From: Alphaproteobacteria bacterium
GTDB taxonomy: Bacteria; Pseudomonadota; Alphaproteobacteria; ATCC43930; CGMCC-115725
Reading direction: 5' to 3'
DNA length: 64,000 nt
NCBI GenBank assembly: GCA_028871055.1
Contig: JAGWON010000016.1
Coordinates: 1 to 64,000 of the forward strand
The translations under genes were made by a program, and so were the position numbers. Shown here piece by piece: positions 1 to 8,737 of the stretch; within the stretch, counting starts at the first letter, position 1; each line of letters starts with the position of its first letter. The notes under the pieces are model-generated. The model was not told the DNA's origin. It saw nothing but the letters and a program-made list of their open reading frames with translations, and did not search any database.

Positions 1-1352
1 GCGTCGCCGAACAGCATCATGGTGTTGTCGCGGAAGAACAGCTCGTTCTCGACGCCAGCATAGCCCGAGGCCATCGAGCGCTTCACGAACAGCACGGTCT
101 TCGCCTTCTCGACGTCGAGAATTGGCATGCCGTAGATCGGCGATTTGGGATCGGTTTTGGCCGCCGGGTTGGTCACGTCGTTGGCGCCGATGACGAAAGC
201 GACATCGGTGGAGGCGAAATCACGATTGATCTCGTCGAGCTCCATCACGTCCTCGTAAGGCACGTTGGCCTCGGCCAGCAGCACGTTCATGTGTCCCGGC
301 ATGCGTCCCGCCACCGGGTGGATGGCGTAATGCACGGTGACACCTTCCTTTTTGAGGATGTCGGCCATCTCCTTGAGCGCGTGCTGCGCCTGGGCCACGG
401 CCATGCCATAGCCCGGCACAATGATCACCGAGCTCGCATTCTTAAGAATGAAGGCGGCATCGTCGGCGCTGCCCGACTTGACCGCCTTGTCGGTGGCCCC
501 GCCCGCCGCAACCGCGCCGCCCTCGGTGCCGAAACCGCCGAGGATGACATTGAAGATCGAGCGGTTCATCCCCTTGCACATGATGTAGGACAGGATCGCG
601 CCCGACGATCCCACCAGCGCGCCGGTGATGATCAGCAGCGAATTGGCGAGGGTGAAGCCGATGCCGCACGCCGCCCAGCCTGAATAGCTGTTGAGCATCG
701 AGATCACCACCGGCATGTCGGCGCCGCCGATCGGCAGGATCAGCAACAACCCGAGCAGCAGCGAGAGCGCGACGATCGCCCAGAACGTGACGGGCAGCTG
801 AGCCATCACGAACCAGACGATGAGAGCGACGAGCGCGATGCCGAGCAGCGCGTTCAATGGATGCTGGCCGGGGAACACGAGCGGCTTGCCGGTGATCAGA
901 CCCTGGAGCTTGCCGAAGGCGATGATCGAGCCGGTGAAGGTGACGGCGCCGATTGCGGTGCCGAGGCTCATTTCGATCAGGCTGTGCGGATGGATGGCGC
1001 CGGCCTCGCCGATGCCGTAGGCGGCGGGCGCATAGAACGCCGCCGCCGCGACGCAGACCGCGGCCAATCCGACCAAGCTGTGGAAAGCAGCGACGAGCTG
1101 CGGTAGCGCCGTCATCTGGATCCGCAGCGCGATGACGGTGCCGATCGTGCCGCCGATCACGATGCCGCCGGCGATCACGCCGTAGCTAACGACGCCGGGC
1201 GACGCCAGCGTGGTGCCGATGGCGATCGCCATGCCGAAGATGCCGTAGAGGTTGCCGCCGCGCGCCGTCTCGGGCGACGACAGGCCCCGGAGCGCCATGA
1301 TGAAGCAGACGCTGGCGACGAGATAGAGAAGGGCGGCGAGATTCGGTGTCAT
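1..1352 (-). CDS. pntB: NAD(P) transhydrogenase subunit beta (partial, C-terminus cut by window edge)
   Basis: Membrane beta subunit of proton-translocating NAD(P)+ transhydrogenase, which couples hydride transfer from NADH to NADP+ to proton entry and supplies NADPH. The reading frame stays open to base 1. The N-terminus is a hydrophobic segment ([20 protein letters not shown]), followed by the family-typical [16 protein letters not shown]. The last visible residues read [21 protein letters not shown], shortened here to [11 protein letters not shown] and MLFGD, which belong to the NADP-binding domain close to the usual C-terminus, so only about a dozen residues should be missing. The ATG at 1352 overlaps the TGA of pntAB, indicating translational coupling. 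This is the third gene of the pntAA-pntAB-pntB operon. Confidence 0.96.
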   Translation of the reverse strand, partial: MTPNLAALLYLVASVCFIMALRGLSSPETARGGNLYGIFGMAIAIGTTLASPGVVSYGVIAGGIVIGGTIGTVIALRIQMTALPQLVAAFHSLVGLAAVCVAAAAFYAPAAYGIGEAGAIHPHSLIEMSLGTAIGAVTFTGSIIAFGKLQGLITGKPLVFPGQHPLNALLGIALVALIVWFVMAQLPVTFWAIVALSLLLGLLLILPIGGADMPVVISMLNSYSGWAACGIGFTLANSLLIITGALVGSSGAILSYIMCKGMNRSIFNVILGGFGTEGGAVAAGGATDKAVKSGSADDAAFILKNASSVIIVPGYGMAVAQAQHALKEMADILKKEGVTVHYAIHPVAGRMPGHMNVLLAEANVPYEDVMELDEINRDFASTDVAFVIGANDVTNPAAKTDPKSPIYGMPILDVEKAKTVLFVKRSMASGYAGVENELFFRDNTMMLFGD

Positions 1353-1669
1353 TTGCCGGCCTTCTCCTTCGGCGCCTTCTTCTTGAACATTTGCAGCATG
1401 CGCTGCGTCACGATGAAGCCGCCGAAGATGTTGACCGACGCCAGCGTTACGGCGGCGAAGCCCATCGTCTTCGAGAAGCTGACTCCGGCCGGGCCCGCGG
1501 CGATCAGCGCGCCGACGATGATCACCGACGAAATCGCGTTGGTGACGCTCATCAGCGGCGAGTGCAGCGCCGGCGTAACGCGCCAGACCACGTAATAGCC
1601 GACGAAAACCGCCAGCACGAAGACGGTCAGGAAGAATACGAAGACGTCGGCGTGGGCGCCGGTTTCCAT
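1349..1669 (-). CDS. pntAB: NAD(P) transhydrogenase subunit alpha, membrane part (PntAB, alpha2)
   Basis: A 106-residue membrane subunit of the transhydrogenase. It corresponds to the C-terminal hydrophobic domain of the single-chain enterobacterial PntA, encoded separately as in many alphaproteobacteria. Three to four hydrophobic segments are visible. The middle one carries the conserved region [20 protein letters not shown], and [13 protein letters not shown] follows near the end. The C-terminus is lysine-rich. It starts 3 bases after the pntAA stop, and its own stop overlaps the pntB start, so the three subunits are translationally linked in stoichiometric order. Confidence 0.96.
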   Translation of the reverse strand: METGAHADVFVFFLTVFVLAVFVGYYVVWRVTPALHSPLMSVTNAISSVIIVGALIAAGPAGVSFSKTMGFAAVTLASVNIFGGFIVTQRMLQMFKKKAPKEKAGK

Positions 1670-1672
1670 GGC

Positions 1673-2800
1673 TCAGCCCCCAGCCAGTTGCGGATGGACG
1701 ACCTTGCCGTCGCGCGTCAGCAGGCTCGCCTTCACGATCTCGTCGGCCTCGTCGATCTTGAGCGCCTTGTCCTTGTCGATGATTAGGCCGAGGAAGGCGA
1801 GGAGATTGCGGGCATAAAGCGCGCTGGCGTCGACCGCGATACGCGCCGGCATGTTGCTGTGGCCGATGATGGCGACGCCGTTGGCCGTGGTCACGATCTC
1901 GTCGGGTTTGCTACCCTCGACATTGCCGCCCTGCTCGACCGCGAGATCGACGATCACCGAGCCCGCCCGCATCACCGCAACCATCTCCTTGGTGATCAGG
2001 ATCGGCGCCTTGCGGCCGGGAATGAGCGCGGTGCAGATGACGATGTCGGTCTTTTTGAGCGCCTCGGTGACATGCTCGCGCTGGCGCCGCGTGAAATCCT
2101 CGCTCGCCTCCTTGGCGTAGCCGCCCGCGGTCTCCATCGCCTTCATCGCCTCGAGGTCGACGGTGAGGAAGGCGGCGCCGAGGCTCTCGACCTGCTCCTT
2201 GGCGGCATAACGCACGTCGGTCGCGGAGACCACGCCGCCCAGCCGCCGCGCCGTCGCGATCGCCTGAAGACCCGCCACGCCGGCGCCCATCACCAGGACA
2301 CGGGCCGGCGCCACGGTACCGGCGGCCGTCATCATCATCGGCATGGCGCGGCCGAAGAGATCGGCGGCATCGAGCACGGCCTTGTAGCCGGCGAGATTCG
2401 CCTGACTCGACAGCACGTCCATCGTCTGGGCGCGCGTGATGCGCGGCACCAGTTCCATCGCGAACGCCGTCAGCCCCGCTTTGGCGTAGGCCGCGACCTC
2501 GTCCTTGTGCTGCAGCGGCGCGAGCATGCCGATCAGCACGGCGCCCGCCTTCATCGTCTTGATCTCGTCTGCTGTCGGCCGCTGCACCTTGAGCACGATC
2601 GCCGATCCCAGCGCGGTCGCGGCGTCGGCGATCTGCGCGCCGACCGCGGCATAGGCCTCGTCGGTATAGGCGGCGCCGGCGCCGGCGCCGCGTTCGACGA
2701 CGACGGCATGGCCCTGGCCGAGCAGGCGTCTGGCCGTGTCGGGCGAGGCGGCAACGCGGCGCTCGCCGGCCCGGCGCTCCTTGGGTATGCCGATGATCAT
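1673..2800 (-). CDS. pntAA: NAD(P) transhydrogenase subunit alpha, NAD-binding part (PntAA, alpha1)
   Basis: Soluble NAD(H)-binding subunit (375 residues) of proton-translocating transhydrogenase, related to alanine dehydrogenase. It begins MIIGIPKERRAGERRVAASP, the usual start of the family, and has the Rossmann motif GAGVAGLQAIATARRLG near residue 172 with the following acidic residue in SATDVRY. The region SSQANLAGYKAV near residue 130 is also diagnostic. It is the first gene of the operon. About 100 bp of non-coding DNA separate its start from the small gene at 2899-3141 on the same strand, so the operon promoter probably lies there or further upstream. Confidence 0.96.
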   Translation of the reverse strand: MIIGIPKERRAGERRVAASPDTARRLLGQGHAVVVERGAGAGAAYTDEAYAAVGAQIADAATALGSAIVLKVQRPTADEIKTMKAGAVLIGMLAPLQHKDEVAAYAKAGLTAFAMELVPRITRAQTMDVLSSQANLAGYKAVLDAADLFGRAMPMMMTAAGTVAPARVLVMGAGVAGLQAIATARRLGGVVSATDVRYAAKEQVESLGAAFLTVDLEAMKAMETAGGYAKEASEDFTRRQREHVTEALKKTDIVICTALIPGRKAPILITKEMVAVMRAGSVIVDLAVEQGGNVEGSKPDEIVTTANGVAIIGHSNMPARIAVDASALYARNLLAFLGLIIDKDKALKIDEADEIVKASLLTRDGKVVHPQLAGG

Positions 2801-2898
2801 GAGGTAATACGCTCCCCTGCCGCCTTTCCTTGCAAGGCGAGGCAGCGCGGCGACACAATGCCGTGCTCGGGCGGCTTTCTCAAGGTTTTTGGCCGCGG

Positions 2899-3141
2899 CT
2901 ATTTGACCAGCGCTTGGGCGTGGTGCAGATCGTCGACGCAGAGATGCGCCCGGCCCGCGTCATTGTCATTCTGTGCTTTGACCAGCAGCAATTCGAGCTC
3001 GCGGTGTTTGTCGGGATCGCTGACCGCGGCGAGCTGCGTCCGCATGGCCGCGATCTCCTGGGCGCAGTCGGCGCGTGACGCGGCGATCGTGGCGATCAGC
3101 GCGGCGGCGGCGATGGCAAGGCTTTGCAGCACTCTTCTCAT
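2899..3141 (-). CDS. small exported protein of unknown function
   Basis: An 80-residue protein I do not recognise. Residues 1-24 form a clear Sec signal peptide (two arginines, a run rich in Ala, Ile and Leu, then a cut likely after ASRA). The mature part is about 55 residues, charged and helical, with two cysteines (CAQE and LCVD) that could form a disulfide in the periplasm. It lies upstream of pntAA on the same strand and divergent from the ECF sigma gene. The start is ATG. Nothing suggests a link to transhydrogenase beyond position. Confidence 0.7.
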   Translation of the reverse strand: MRRVLQSLAIAAAALIATIAASRADCAQEIAAMRTQLAAVSDPDKHRELELLLVKAQNDNDAGRAHLCVDDLHHAQALVK

Positions 3142-3248
3142 GTTTCGTCTCCGATCCTAAGATGCCAGCGATCCCGTTAACGGGCGCGCTCCGGCTTCCG
3201 GACCGGCCAAGCCACCAAGTATTGTGGCGCGTGTTCCGGCGCCCCCAA

Positions 3249-3273
3249 GGAATAATTCACATCCGAACCCGTT
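3249..3273 (+). promoter_or_regulatory. putative ECF/EcfG-type promoter before the sigma factor gene
   Basis: GGAAT at 3249-3253, a 16-base spacer, then CGTT at 3270-3273. The alphaproteobacterial general-stress (EcfG-type) consensus is GGAAC-N16/17-CGTT, so eight of nine fixed positions match at the right spacing. It lies 53 bases before the ECF start codon. This would fit autoregulation or EcfG control. It is a pattern match only. Confidence 0.45.
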
Positions 3274-3325
3274 GTCACCATGTCAGGCAAGATCGAGCGG
3301 CCCGCCCCTGCCAGGGGCTGGGACG

Positions 3326-3850
3326 ATGAGCGCGTTTATCAATGACCAGCTCGTCGCGGTTCTGCCCCGGCTGCGGCGGTTCGCCCGCGGCCTGACCGGT
3401 TCCGCCGTCGAGGCGGACGATCTCGTCCAGGCGGCATGCGAGCGGGCGCTGGCTCGTGCGCATCAGTTCCAGGCGGGAACACGCTTCGACAGTTGGATGT
3501 TCCGCATCGTGCAGACGGTCTGGATCGACCAACTGCGCGCGCGTGACACACGGCGAACCGAGAGCGAGGACGAGGCGCTGGCGGCGGGCACCGACGAGCC
3601 GATGCGGCGGGTCGAGGCCCGGCTGGCGTTGCGCGAGGTACAGGCGGCGATCGCGACGCTGCCGGCAGAGCAACGTCTGGCGTTGCTCCTCGTGACGGTG
3701 GAAGGGTTGAGCTACAAGGAGGCGGCGGAGGTCGCCGAGGTGCCGGTGGGCACCATCATGAGTCGGTTGGCGCGGGCGCGTATGGCGCTGCTCGCGAAGC
3801 TTGGTGGTGATGCTCTCCGGGGGAGTGCCGAAGATGCGAAGGCCGAGTGA
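3326..3850 (+). CDS. ECF-family RNA polymerase sigma factor
   Basis: A 174-residue sigma-70 factor of the extracytoplasmic function type, which directs RNA polymerase to envelope or stress promoters. Region 2 is near residues 10-75 (LRRFARGLTGSAVEADDLVQ, then the DSWMFRIVQTVWIDQLR helix). Region 4 lies near residues 105-160 (LPAEQRLALLLVTVEGLSYKEAA, shortened to LPAEQRLALLLV, with the HTH ending VGTIMSRLARAR). I chose ATG 3326 because it gives a normal ECF length; an upstream start would add 34 unlikely residues. Its end overlaps the start of the anti-sigma gene by 17 bases, so the two are co-translated. Confidence 0.93.
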   Translation: MSAFINDQLVAVLPRLRRFARGLTGSAVEADDLVQAACERALARAHQFQAGTRFDSWMFRIVQTVWIDQLRARDTRRTESEDEALAAGTDEPMRRVEARLALREVQAAIATLPAEQRLALLLVTVEGLSYKEAAEVAEVPVGTIMSRLARARMALLAKLGGDALRGSAEDAKAE

Positions 3851-4688
3851 TGAGAACTTGATCGCCTATCTCGACGGCGAGCTGGACGAAAGCGAAACCT
3901 TGGCGATCGCCGAGGCGCTGGCGCGCGACGACGAGTTGCGTGCCCGTGCGCAGCGCCTCGACGCGGGCGCGCGGCTGATCCGCGTCGCCTACGACGACAT
4001 ACTGCGCGAGGCGGTGCCCGAGCGCCTGATTGCTGCCGCGCGCGGCGAGAGGGGTTTGACCATGCTGCGGCGCGCCATGGCGCGGCTCGCGCGGTGGCGC
4101 AGGGCGCTCGGCGAGCGTCCGTGGTGGATCGGCGTGCCGGTCGCGGCGTCGCTGGTCGGGCTGATGATCGGCGGCGGCGTCGGCTATCTCGCCGGCACGC
4201 AGCAGATCGCGAGCCTGACCGCGCAGCAGGACCTGGTCACCGCCGGAGCCGGCGTCAACTGGCTCGACAACGTCGCCGGCTATCACAAGCTCTTCGTCAA
4301 GGCCGGCAGCAACGACCGCGCGCTGATGGACGTGCCCGCGGACGGGAACGGCGATGCGGCCCGCAAGGCGGGGTTGCCGCCCGATTTCCGCTTGCCGAAT
4401 CTGAAGCCGTGGAGCCTGCAGTTCCAGGGAGCCCGGCTGCTGGTGATCAACGGTCAACCGGCGACGCAGCTCTTCTATACGACCGATAACCAGAGTCTCG
4501 GGCCGCTGACCTTCGTCGAGGCGATGTCATCGAAACCGGACTTGGCGCCGACCTTCGACCGCCGCGACGACCTCAACATCCTCTATTGGCGCCATCACGG
4601 GCACGCCTACGCGCTCGTCGGCACGGCCGATATCGGCTATCTCTGGAACATCTACAACGACATCGCCTGGCAGCTCGACGCGATCTAG
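3834..4688 (+). CDS. membrane anti-sigma factor, partner of the upstream ECF sigma
   Basis: A 284-residue single-pass membrane protein. The cytoplasmic N-terminus (about residues 1-80) starts MRRPSDENLIAYLDGELDE, the usual opening of anti-sigma domains that hold the cognate ECF factor. No HxxxCxxC zinc motif is visible, so it is a zinc-free type. One transmembrane helix is near residues 97-120 (WIGVPVAASLVGLMIGGGVG). The C-terminal 160 residues would be periplasmic, ending in a Trp/Tyr-rich segment, and probably sense the signal. The overlap with the sigma gene supports a sigma/anti-sigma pair. The ATG at 3834 is preferred over one at 3801. Confidence 0.87.
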   Translation: MRRPSDENLIAYLDGELDESETLAIAEALARDDELRARAQRLDAGARLIRVAYDDILREAVPERLIAAARGERGLTMLRRAMARLARWRRALGERPWWIGVPVAASLVGLMIGGGVGYLAGTQQIASLTAQQDLVTAGAGVNWLDNVAGYHKLFVKAGSNDRALMDVPADGNGDAARKAGLPPDFRLPNLKPWSLQFQGARLLVINGQPATQLFYTTDNQSLGPLTFVEAMSSKPDLAPTFDRRDDLNILYWRHHGHAYALVGTADIGYLWNIYNDIAWQLDAI

Positions 4689-4777
4689 GCTCGAGCGGTC
4701 AGACTGGCGGACGGTCCCGGCGGGATGAAGCAGTTCGAGCCTCGCGCCGCGGCGATTCGCCCGGTAAAATCGCCGCT

Positions 4778-5977
4778 GTGAATCTCCACACTCCGACCAC
4801 CGAGGCCGCGCTAGCGCCGGATCGCGGCGCGGTGGGGAGGGAGCGCGACCTGCGGCTCGATTTCTTCCGCGGCCTGTCGCTGTTCTTCATCTTCATCGAC
4901 CACATCCCCGGCAACCTGCTCGCCTACGCGACCTTCCGCACTTTGGCGTTTTCCGACGCCGCCGAGGTTTTCATTTTCATCTCGGGCTTCACCGCGGCGT
5001 TGGTCTATGGCAGCAGCCTGACACAGCACGGCGCGCTGCTCGCGGCCGCGGAAGTCTATCGCCGGGTCTGGCAGCTCTACGTCGCGCACATCTTCCTCTT
5101 CGTCATCTTCGTCGCCGAGGTGTCGTACAGCGTCATGGTGGTGCACAACCCGATGTATATCGAGGAGATGCGCGTCGCCAACTTCCTCGAGGCGCCGCAT
5201 CTGGCGGTGATCCGCACGCTGCTGCTGACGTTCCAGCCGGCCTTCTTCGACATCTTGCCGCTTTACATCGTGCTGCTGGCGGCATTTCCACTTGTGCTGT
5301 TCGGTCTTCGCCTTCATCGGCTGCTGCCGTTTGTCGCGTCGGCGCTGCTCTATGGCCTGACGCTGTGGCGCGGCTGGGCACCGCACACCTATCCGGCGGG
5401 CGCGCCGTGGTTCTTCAACCCACTGGCCTGGCAGTTCCTGTTCGTGATCGGCGCGACCGCCGGTTATTCGCGCGTCAGCGGGGTCTGGCCGTTCCCCGCC
5501 GGCAAATGGTTCCGCGTCCTGGCGATCGTCGTCGCCGGGCTCTGCGCGCTGATCAGCCTCGACTGGACGATCCACTGGCTCTACGACCCGTTTCCGCCGC
5601 TGCTGGCGAAGCAGCTCTGGACGCATACGCTCGACAAGACCGATCTGGCGCCGCTGCGCCTCGTCGATTTCCTCGCGATTGCCACCACCATCGTCGTTTT
5701 CGTCAGGCCCGAAAGCGGGTTCCTGCGCATGGCCTGGGCGCGTCCGCTGATCGTCTGCGGCCAGCATTCGCTGTATGTCTTCTGCCTCGGTATCGTGCTG
5801 GCGGTGCTCGGCCATTTCATCCTCGCCGAGTTCTACAACGGCGTGGTCATACAGGCCGCGGTCAATCTCGCCGGGTTCGCGGCGATGATCGGACTTGCCT
5901 ATCTGCTCGAATGGTACAAGACCGCCAGCCGCCGGATGCGCGGCGCGCGCGCTCCTGCCGCGACGTCCTTGGAGTGA
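4778..5977 (+). CDS. OpgC-family integral membrane acyltransferase
   Basis: A 399-residue polytopic membrane protein of the OpgC family (substituent transferases such as glucan succinyltransferases). The N-terminus has the typical RDLRLDFFRGLSLFFIFIDH, then FRTLAFSDAAEVFIFISGFTA (here SDAAEVFIFISG), followed by about ten hydrophobic helices. It probably moves an acyl group across the inner membrane to a periplasmic glycan. The GTG at 4778 is chosen because it directly precedes the conserved start. The stop overlaps the ATG of the next gene (TGATG), tying it to the SGNH proteins. It lies 89 bp after the anti-sigma gene, so the sigma factor may control it. Confidence 0.85.
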   Translation: MNLHTPTTEAALAPDRGAVGRERDLRLDFFRGLSLFFIFIDHIPGNLLAYATFRTLAFSDAAEVFIFISGFTAALVYGSSLTQHGALLAAAEVYRRVWQLYVAHIFLFVIFVAEVSYSVMVVHNPMYIEEMRVANFLEAPHLAVIRTLLLTFQPAFFDILPLYIVLLAAFPLVLFGLRLHRLLPFVASALLYGLTLWRGWAPHTYPAGAPWFFNPLAWQFLFVIGATAGYSRVSGVWPFPAGKWFRVLAIVVAGLCALISLDWTIHWLYDPFPPLLAKQLWTHTLDKTDLAPLRLVDFLAIATTIVVFVRPESGFLRMAWARPLIVCGQHSLYVFCLGIVLAVLGHFILAEFYNGVVIQAAVNLAGFAAMIGLAYLLEWYKTASRRMRGARAPAATSLE

Positions 5978-6729
5978 TGGCGATGACACGATCGATCGCC
6001 GTGCTTGCCGCAATGCTCTTGACTACATCGCCGCTTGCCGCGCCGGCGCGCGCGCAGGCGGCGGCGGACCTATGCGCGGTGCCGCCGGATCTGATCGCCG
6101 ACGAGCCGGGCCTGCCTGGCCTCGCCAAGCGCTTCCATGACCACCAGCCGGTCGTCATCGTCGCGATCGGCGGCGCCTCGACCGTCGGCGCCGCCGCCGG
6201 CGGCGTCGCCAACGCCTATCCGCGCCGGCTTCAAGAGGCGCTCGAGCGCCACCATCCCGGCGTGCCGATCACCGTCATCAATAAGGGCGTTCCGCGCCAG
6301 ACCGCGCGCGATATGGTGGCGCGCTTTCCCGCCGACGTGCTCGCCGCGAAGCCCGACCTGGTGATCTGGGAAACTGGCACGGTCGACGCCGTCCGTGCGG
6401 TCGAGGTCGAAGATTTCGCCGCCGCGATCGAGGACGGCATCACGGCGCTGCGTGCGGCCGGCGCTGCAGTGATGCTGGTGGACATGCAGTACAACCCGCG
6501 GATGAGCTCGATCATCGACTTCGAGCCTTATCTCGACGCGCTTCACCGCACCGCGGATCTGGACGAGGTTTATCTGTTCCACCGCTACGACATCATGCGG
6601 TATTGGAGCGAGACCGACCGCTTCGACGTCGTCGATGTTCCGAGGGGGAAGCAGGCCATTCTGGCGGGGGAGATCTACCGGTGTTTAGGCGAGAGAATGG
6701 CGGACGCGATCGACCGCGCCGCCCGATAG
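5977..6729 (+). CDS. exported SGNH-fold protein lacking catalytic residues
   Basis: A 250-residue secreted protein: signal peptide at residues 1-27 (cut likely after ARAQA), then an SGNH/GDSL-type fold. Compared with the intact neighbour at 6742-7593, block I reads GGAST where the neighbour has GSSST, so the nucleophile position is Ala. Block III reads GTVD rather than GTND. No DxxH is visible near the C-terminus (VVDVPRGKQAI instead). All three catalytic blocks are altered, so it may bind rather than cleave its substrate. It is translationally coupled to the OpgC-like gene and lies 12 bp before its paralogue. Confidence 0.8.
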   Translation: MAMTRSIAVLAAMLLTTSPLAAPARAQAAADLCAVPPDLIADEPGLPGLAKRFHDHQPVVIVAIGGASTVGAAAGGVANAYPRRLQEALERHHPGVPITVINKGVPRQTARDMVARFPADVLAAKPDLVIWETGTVDAVRAVEVEDFAAAIEDGITALRAAGAAVMLVDMQYNPRMSSIIDFEPYLDALHRTADLDEVYLFHRYDIMRYWSETDRFDVVDVPRGKQAILAGEIYRCLGERMADAIDRAAR

Positions 6730-6741
6730 CGCCAAGCGAGC

Positions 6742-7593
6742 ATGCTGCGCGATAGGATGCAATTGCGGCCGCCGGCGCCGGCCCTGCTGCGGCGCCAGCA
6801 TTCGCTCATGGCGCTGACGCTGCTCGGGCTGGTGGCGGCGGGCCTGCTGCTGTTTGCGCCCGCCGGACGCCGTGCCGAGGCCAAGATCGACCGTTGCGGC
6901 GCCGGCAACGACCAAGCGGCCCTCGACATGCAGCTGCCGCACGTGGCGCAGGCGCTTAAGGCGGCGCGCCCGGTCGTCGTCGTCGCCTTCGGCTCGTCGT
7001 CGACCTACGGCACCGGCGCCTCGGCGCTCGACAAGACCTATCCCAGCCGTCTCGCGGCGCTGCTGGCGCGGCGCTTTCCCCATGCCGGAATCACCGTGCT
7101 CAACCGCGGCGTCAGCGGTGAGAGCGCAGCCGCAACGCTGGTGCGCGTCGATAGCGACGTGATCGCCGCGCATCCGGCGCTGGTGATCTGGCAGATCGGC
7201 ACCAACGACGTACTGCGCGATGTCGAGCCAGCGGCAGCCGGCGAGGTCATCCGCAAAGGCGTCTTGCGCATGCAGCAGGCCGGAATCGACGTGGTGCTGA
7301 TGGACGTGCAATTCGCGCCCGCGGTCCTGCGGCATCTCAATTTTCGCGAGATGGAGCGCGTCATCGCTGCCGAGGGCCGCGCGCTCGATGTGCCGGTGAT
7401 CCATCGATTCGCTATGATGCGCGAATGGGCGGAAGAGCGGCGGATGCCGTTCTCGGTCATGCTCGGCCGCGACCACCTGCACATGACGGACGCGAGCTAC
7501 GACTGTCTCGCCCGCCAGGTTGGGCGCAGCATCGCGCTCGCGGCACGCGCGACCTTTCTCGAGGCCTATGGCGTCAACATCGCGCGGCCGTAG
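6742..7593 (+). CDS. SGNH/GDSL hydrolase, membrane-anchored or secreted
   Basis: A 283-residue SGNH-family esterase or acyltransferase. A hydrophobic helix at about residues 22-41 serves as signal anchor. Block I is FGSSSTYG (residues 83-90), block II is NRGVSG, block III is QIGTND, and block V is DHLHM near the C-terminus, so the full Ser-Gly-Asn-His set is present. Acyl transfer to or from periplasmic glycan is the likely role, given the OpgC-like gene two genes upstream. Its last 28 bases overlap the 3' end of the convergent alcohol dehydrogenase gene, so the two transcripts are antisense at their ends. Confidence 0.87.
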   Translation: MLRDRMQLRPPAPALLRRQHSLMALTLLGLVAAGLLLFAPAGRRAEAKIDRCGAGNDQAALDMQLPHVAQALKAARPVVVVAFGSSSTYGTGASALDKTYPSRLAALLARRFPHAGITVLNRGVSGESAAATLVRVDSDVIAAHPALVIWQIGTNDVLRDVEPAAAGEVIRKGVLRMQQAGIDVVLMDVQFAPAVLRHLNFREMERVIAAEGRALDVPVIHRFAMMREWAEERRMPFSVMLGRDHLHMTDASYDCLARQVGRSIALAARATFLEAYGVNIARP

Positions 7594-8621
7594 ATCCGGC
7601 CGGCGCGGAGATCCTCCAGCGTCTCGTTGACGCGCGCCAGCGGCCGCTCGACCAGTGGCATTGGCTCGACCTTGCCTGATGCCACGAGGTCCATGACCTC
7701 GCGGAACTCGGCGAGCGTGCCCACCAGCATGCCCTCGATCGTGATCGAGCGGATCGGCAGCAGCGGCAGCGACAGCGTGAGGTCGCCGCCCATCAGGCCG
7801 ACGATGACGTATTTGCCGCCGCGCGCCAGCATGTCGGTGCCGAGCTGCGCCGTCTCGCTCGAGCCGACGAGGTCGATGGCCGCCGCCACCGCGCCGTCGG
7901 CAGCCGCCCGGATCGCCCGGCCCGGCTTTTCGGCTCGGGGATCGACCGCGGCGATCGCGCCGGCCGCCAGCGCCGCTTCGCGCTTTCCGGCGTCGATGTC
8001 GGCGACGATCGCACCCTTGCCGCCCAGCGCCTTCAGCAGCTTGACGCACATCAGGCCGAGTCCGCCGGCGCCGAGGATAAGGATCGGCTGCGCGGTGTAG
8101 GTTGCGGCGCCGACGCGCTTCAAGGCGGCATAGGTGGTGAGACCCGAACAGGCATAGGGCGCCGCCGCCTGCGGCGACAGCCGACCGAGTGGATAGAGAT
8201 AGCGCGGATGCGGCACGATCACGTGATCGGCATAGCCGCCCGGCCGGCGGATGCCGAGCGTGTGCGCGTCGTTGCAGAGCTGCTCGTTGCCGGAGCGGCA
8301 AACCACGCACGTGCCGCAGCCGATCCACGGATAGGCGACGTATCCGTCGCCCGCGCGGATGCCCTTTGCTTCGGGACCCGCCGCGACCACCGCGCCGGCG
8401 ATCTCGTGCCCCATGGTGATCGGTGGGTTGATGCCACGATCCGACAAGGTGAGGCGCTTGCCGCCGCCGAGCTCATAATAGCCGTCGTGGAGATGGAGAT
8501 CGCTGTGGCACACGCCGGACGCCAGCATCTTCAGCAGCACCTCGGTCCCTTGGGGCTGCGGCGTCGGCGTCTCGGCCAATGTCAGCGGCTTGCCGAAGGC
8601 GGTCAAGACATAGCTTTTCAT
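7566..8621 (-). CDS. zinc-dependent alcohol dehydrogenase (MDR superfamily)
   Basis: A 351-residue zinc alcohol dehydrogenase oxidising alcohols with NAD(P)+. The catalytic zinc ligands are in GVCHSD (near residue 35) and GHEIAG. The structural zinc has four cysteines in GCGTCVVCRSGNEQLC. The nucleotide site is LGAGGLGLMCVK. The ATG at 8621 (MKSYVLTAFGKPL) is preferred over an upstream start because GAGGCG precedes it as ribosome binding site and the family begins there. The substrate is not predictable. It converges on, and overlaps by 28 bp, the SGNH gene. Confidence 0.92.
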   Translation of the reverse strand: MKSYVLTAFGKPLTLAETPTPQPQGTEVLLKMLASGVCHSDLHLHDGYYELGGGKRLTLSDRGINPPITMGHEIAGAVVAAGPEAKGIRAGDGYVAYPWIGCGTCVVCRSGNEQLCNDAHTLGIRRPGGYADHVIVPHPRYLYPLGRLSPQAAAPYACSGLTTYAALKRVGAATYTAQPILILGAGGLGLMCVKLLKALGGKGAIVADIDAGKREAALAAGAIAAVDPRAEKPGRAIRAAADGAVAAAIDLVGSSETAQLGTDMLARGGKYVIVGLMGGDLTLSLPLLPIRSITIEGMLVGTLAEFREVMDLVASGKVEPMPLVERPLARVNETLEDLRAGRIYGRAMLTP

Positions 8622-8737
8622 GTTCGCCTCGCGCGTTTTCACGAGCTTAACCAGCAGGCTCGTCGTCGCAAGGGATGATTTCCGCACCCAGCCGCGCTAT
8701 AGAGGCGCGTCGCTCCACGGGGGATCCGCACCGTCGC

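Noticed and set aside
1859-3160. 433-residue plus-strand reading frame opposite pntAA
   Set aside because: It is antisense to an unmistakable pntAA, rich in His, Arg and Asp as expected for the complement of high-GC coding DNA, and resembles no family.
4811-6013. 400-residue minus-strand reading frame opposite the OpgC-like gene
   Set aside because: Antisense to a convincing membrane protein gene; the Arg/Glu/Gln-rich composition is typical of a shadow frame.
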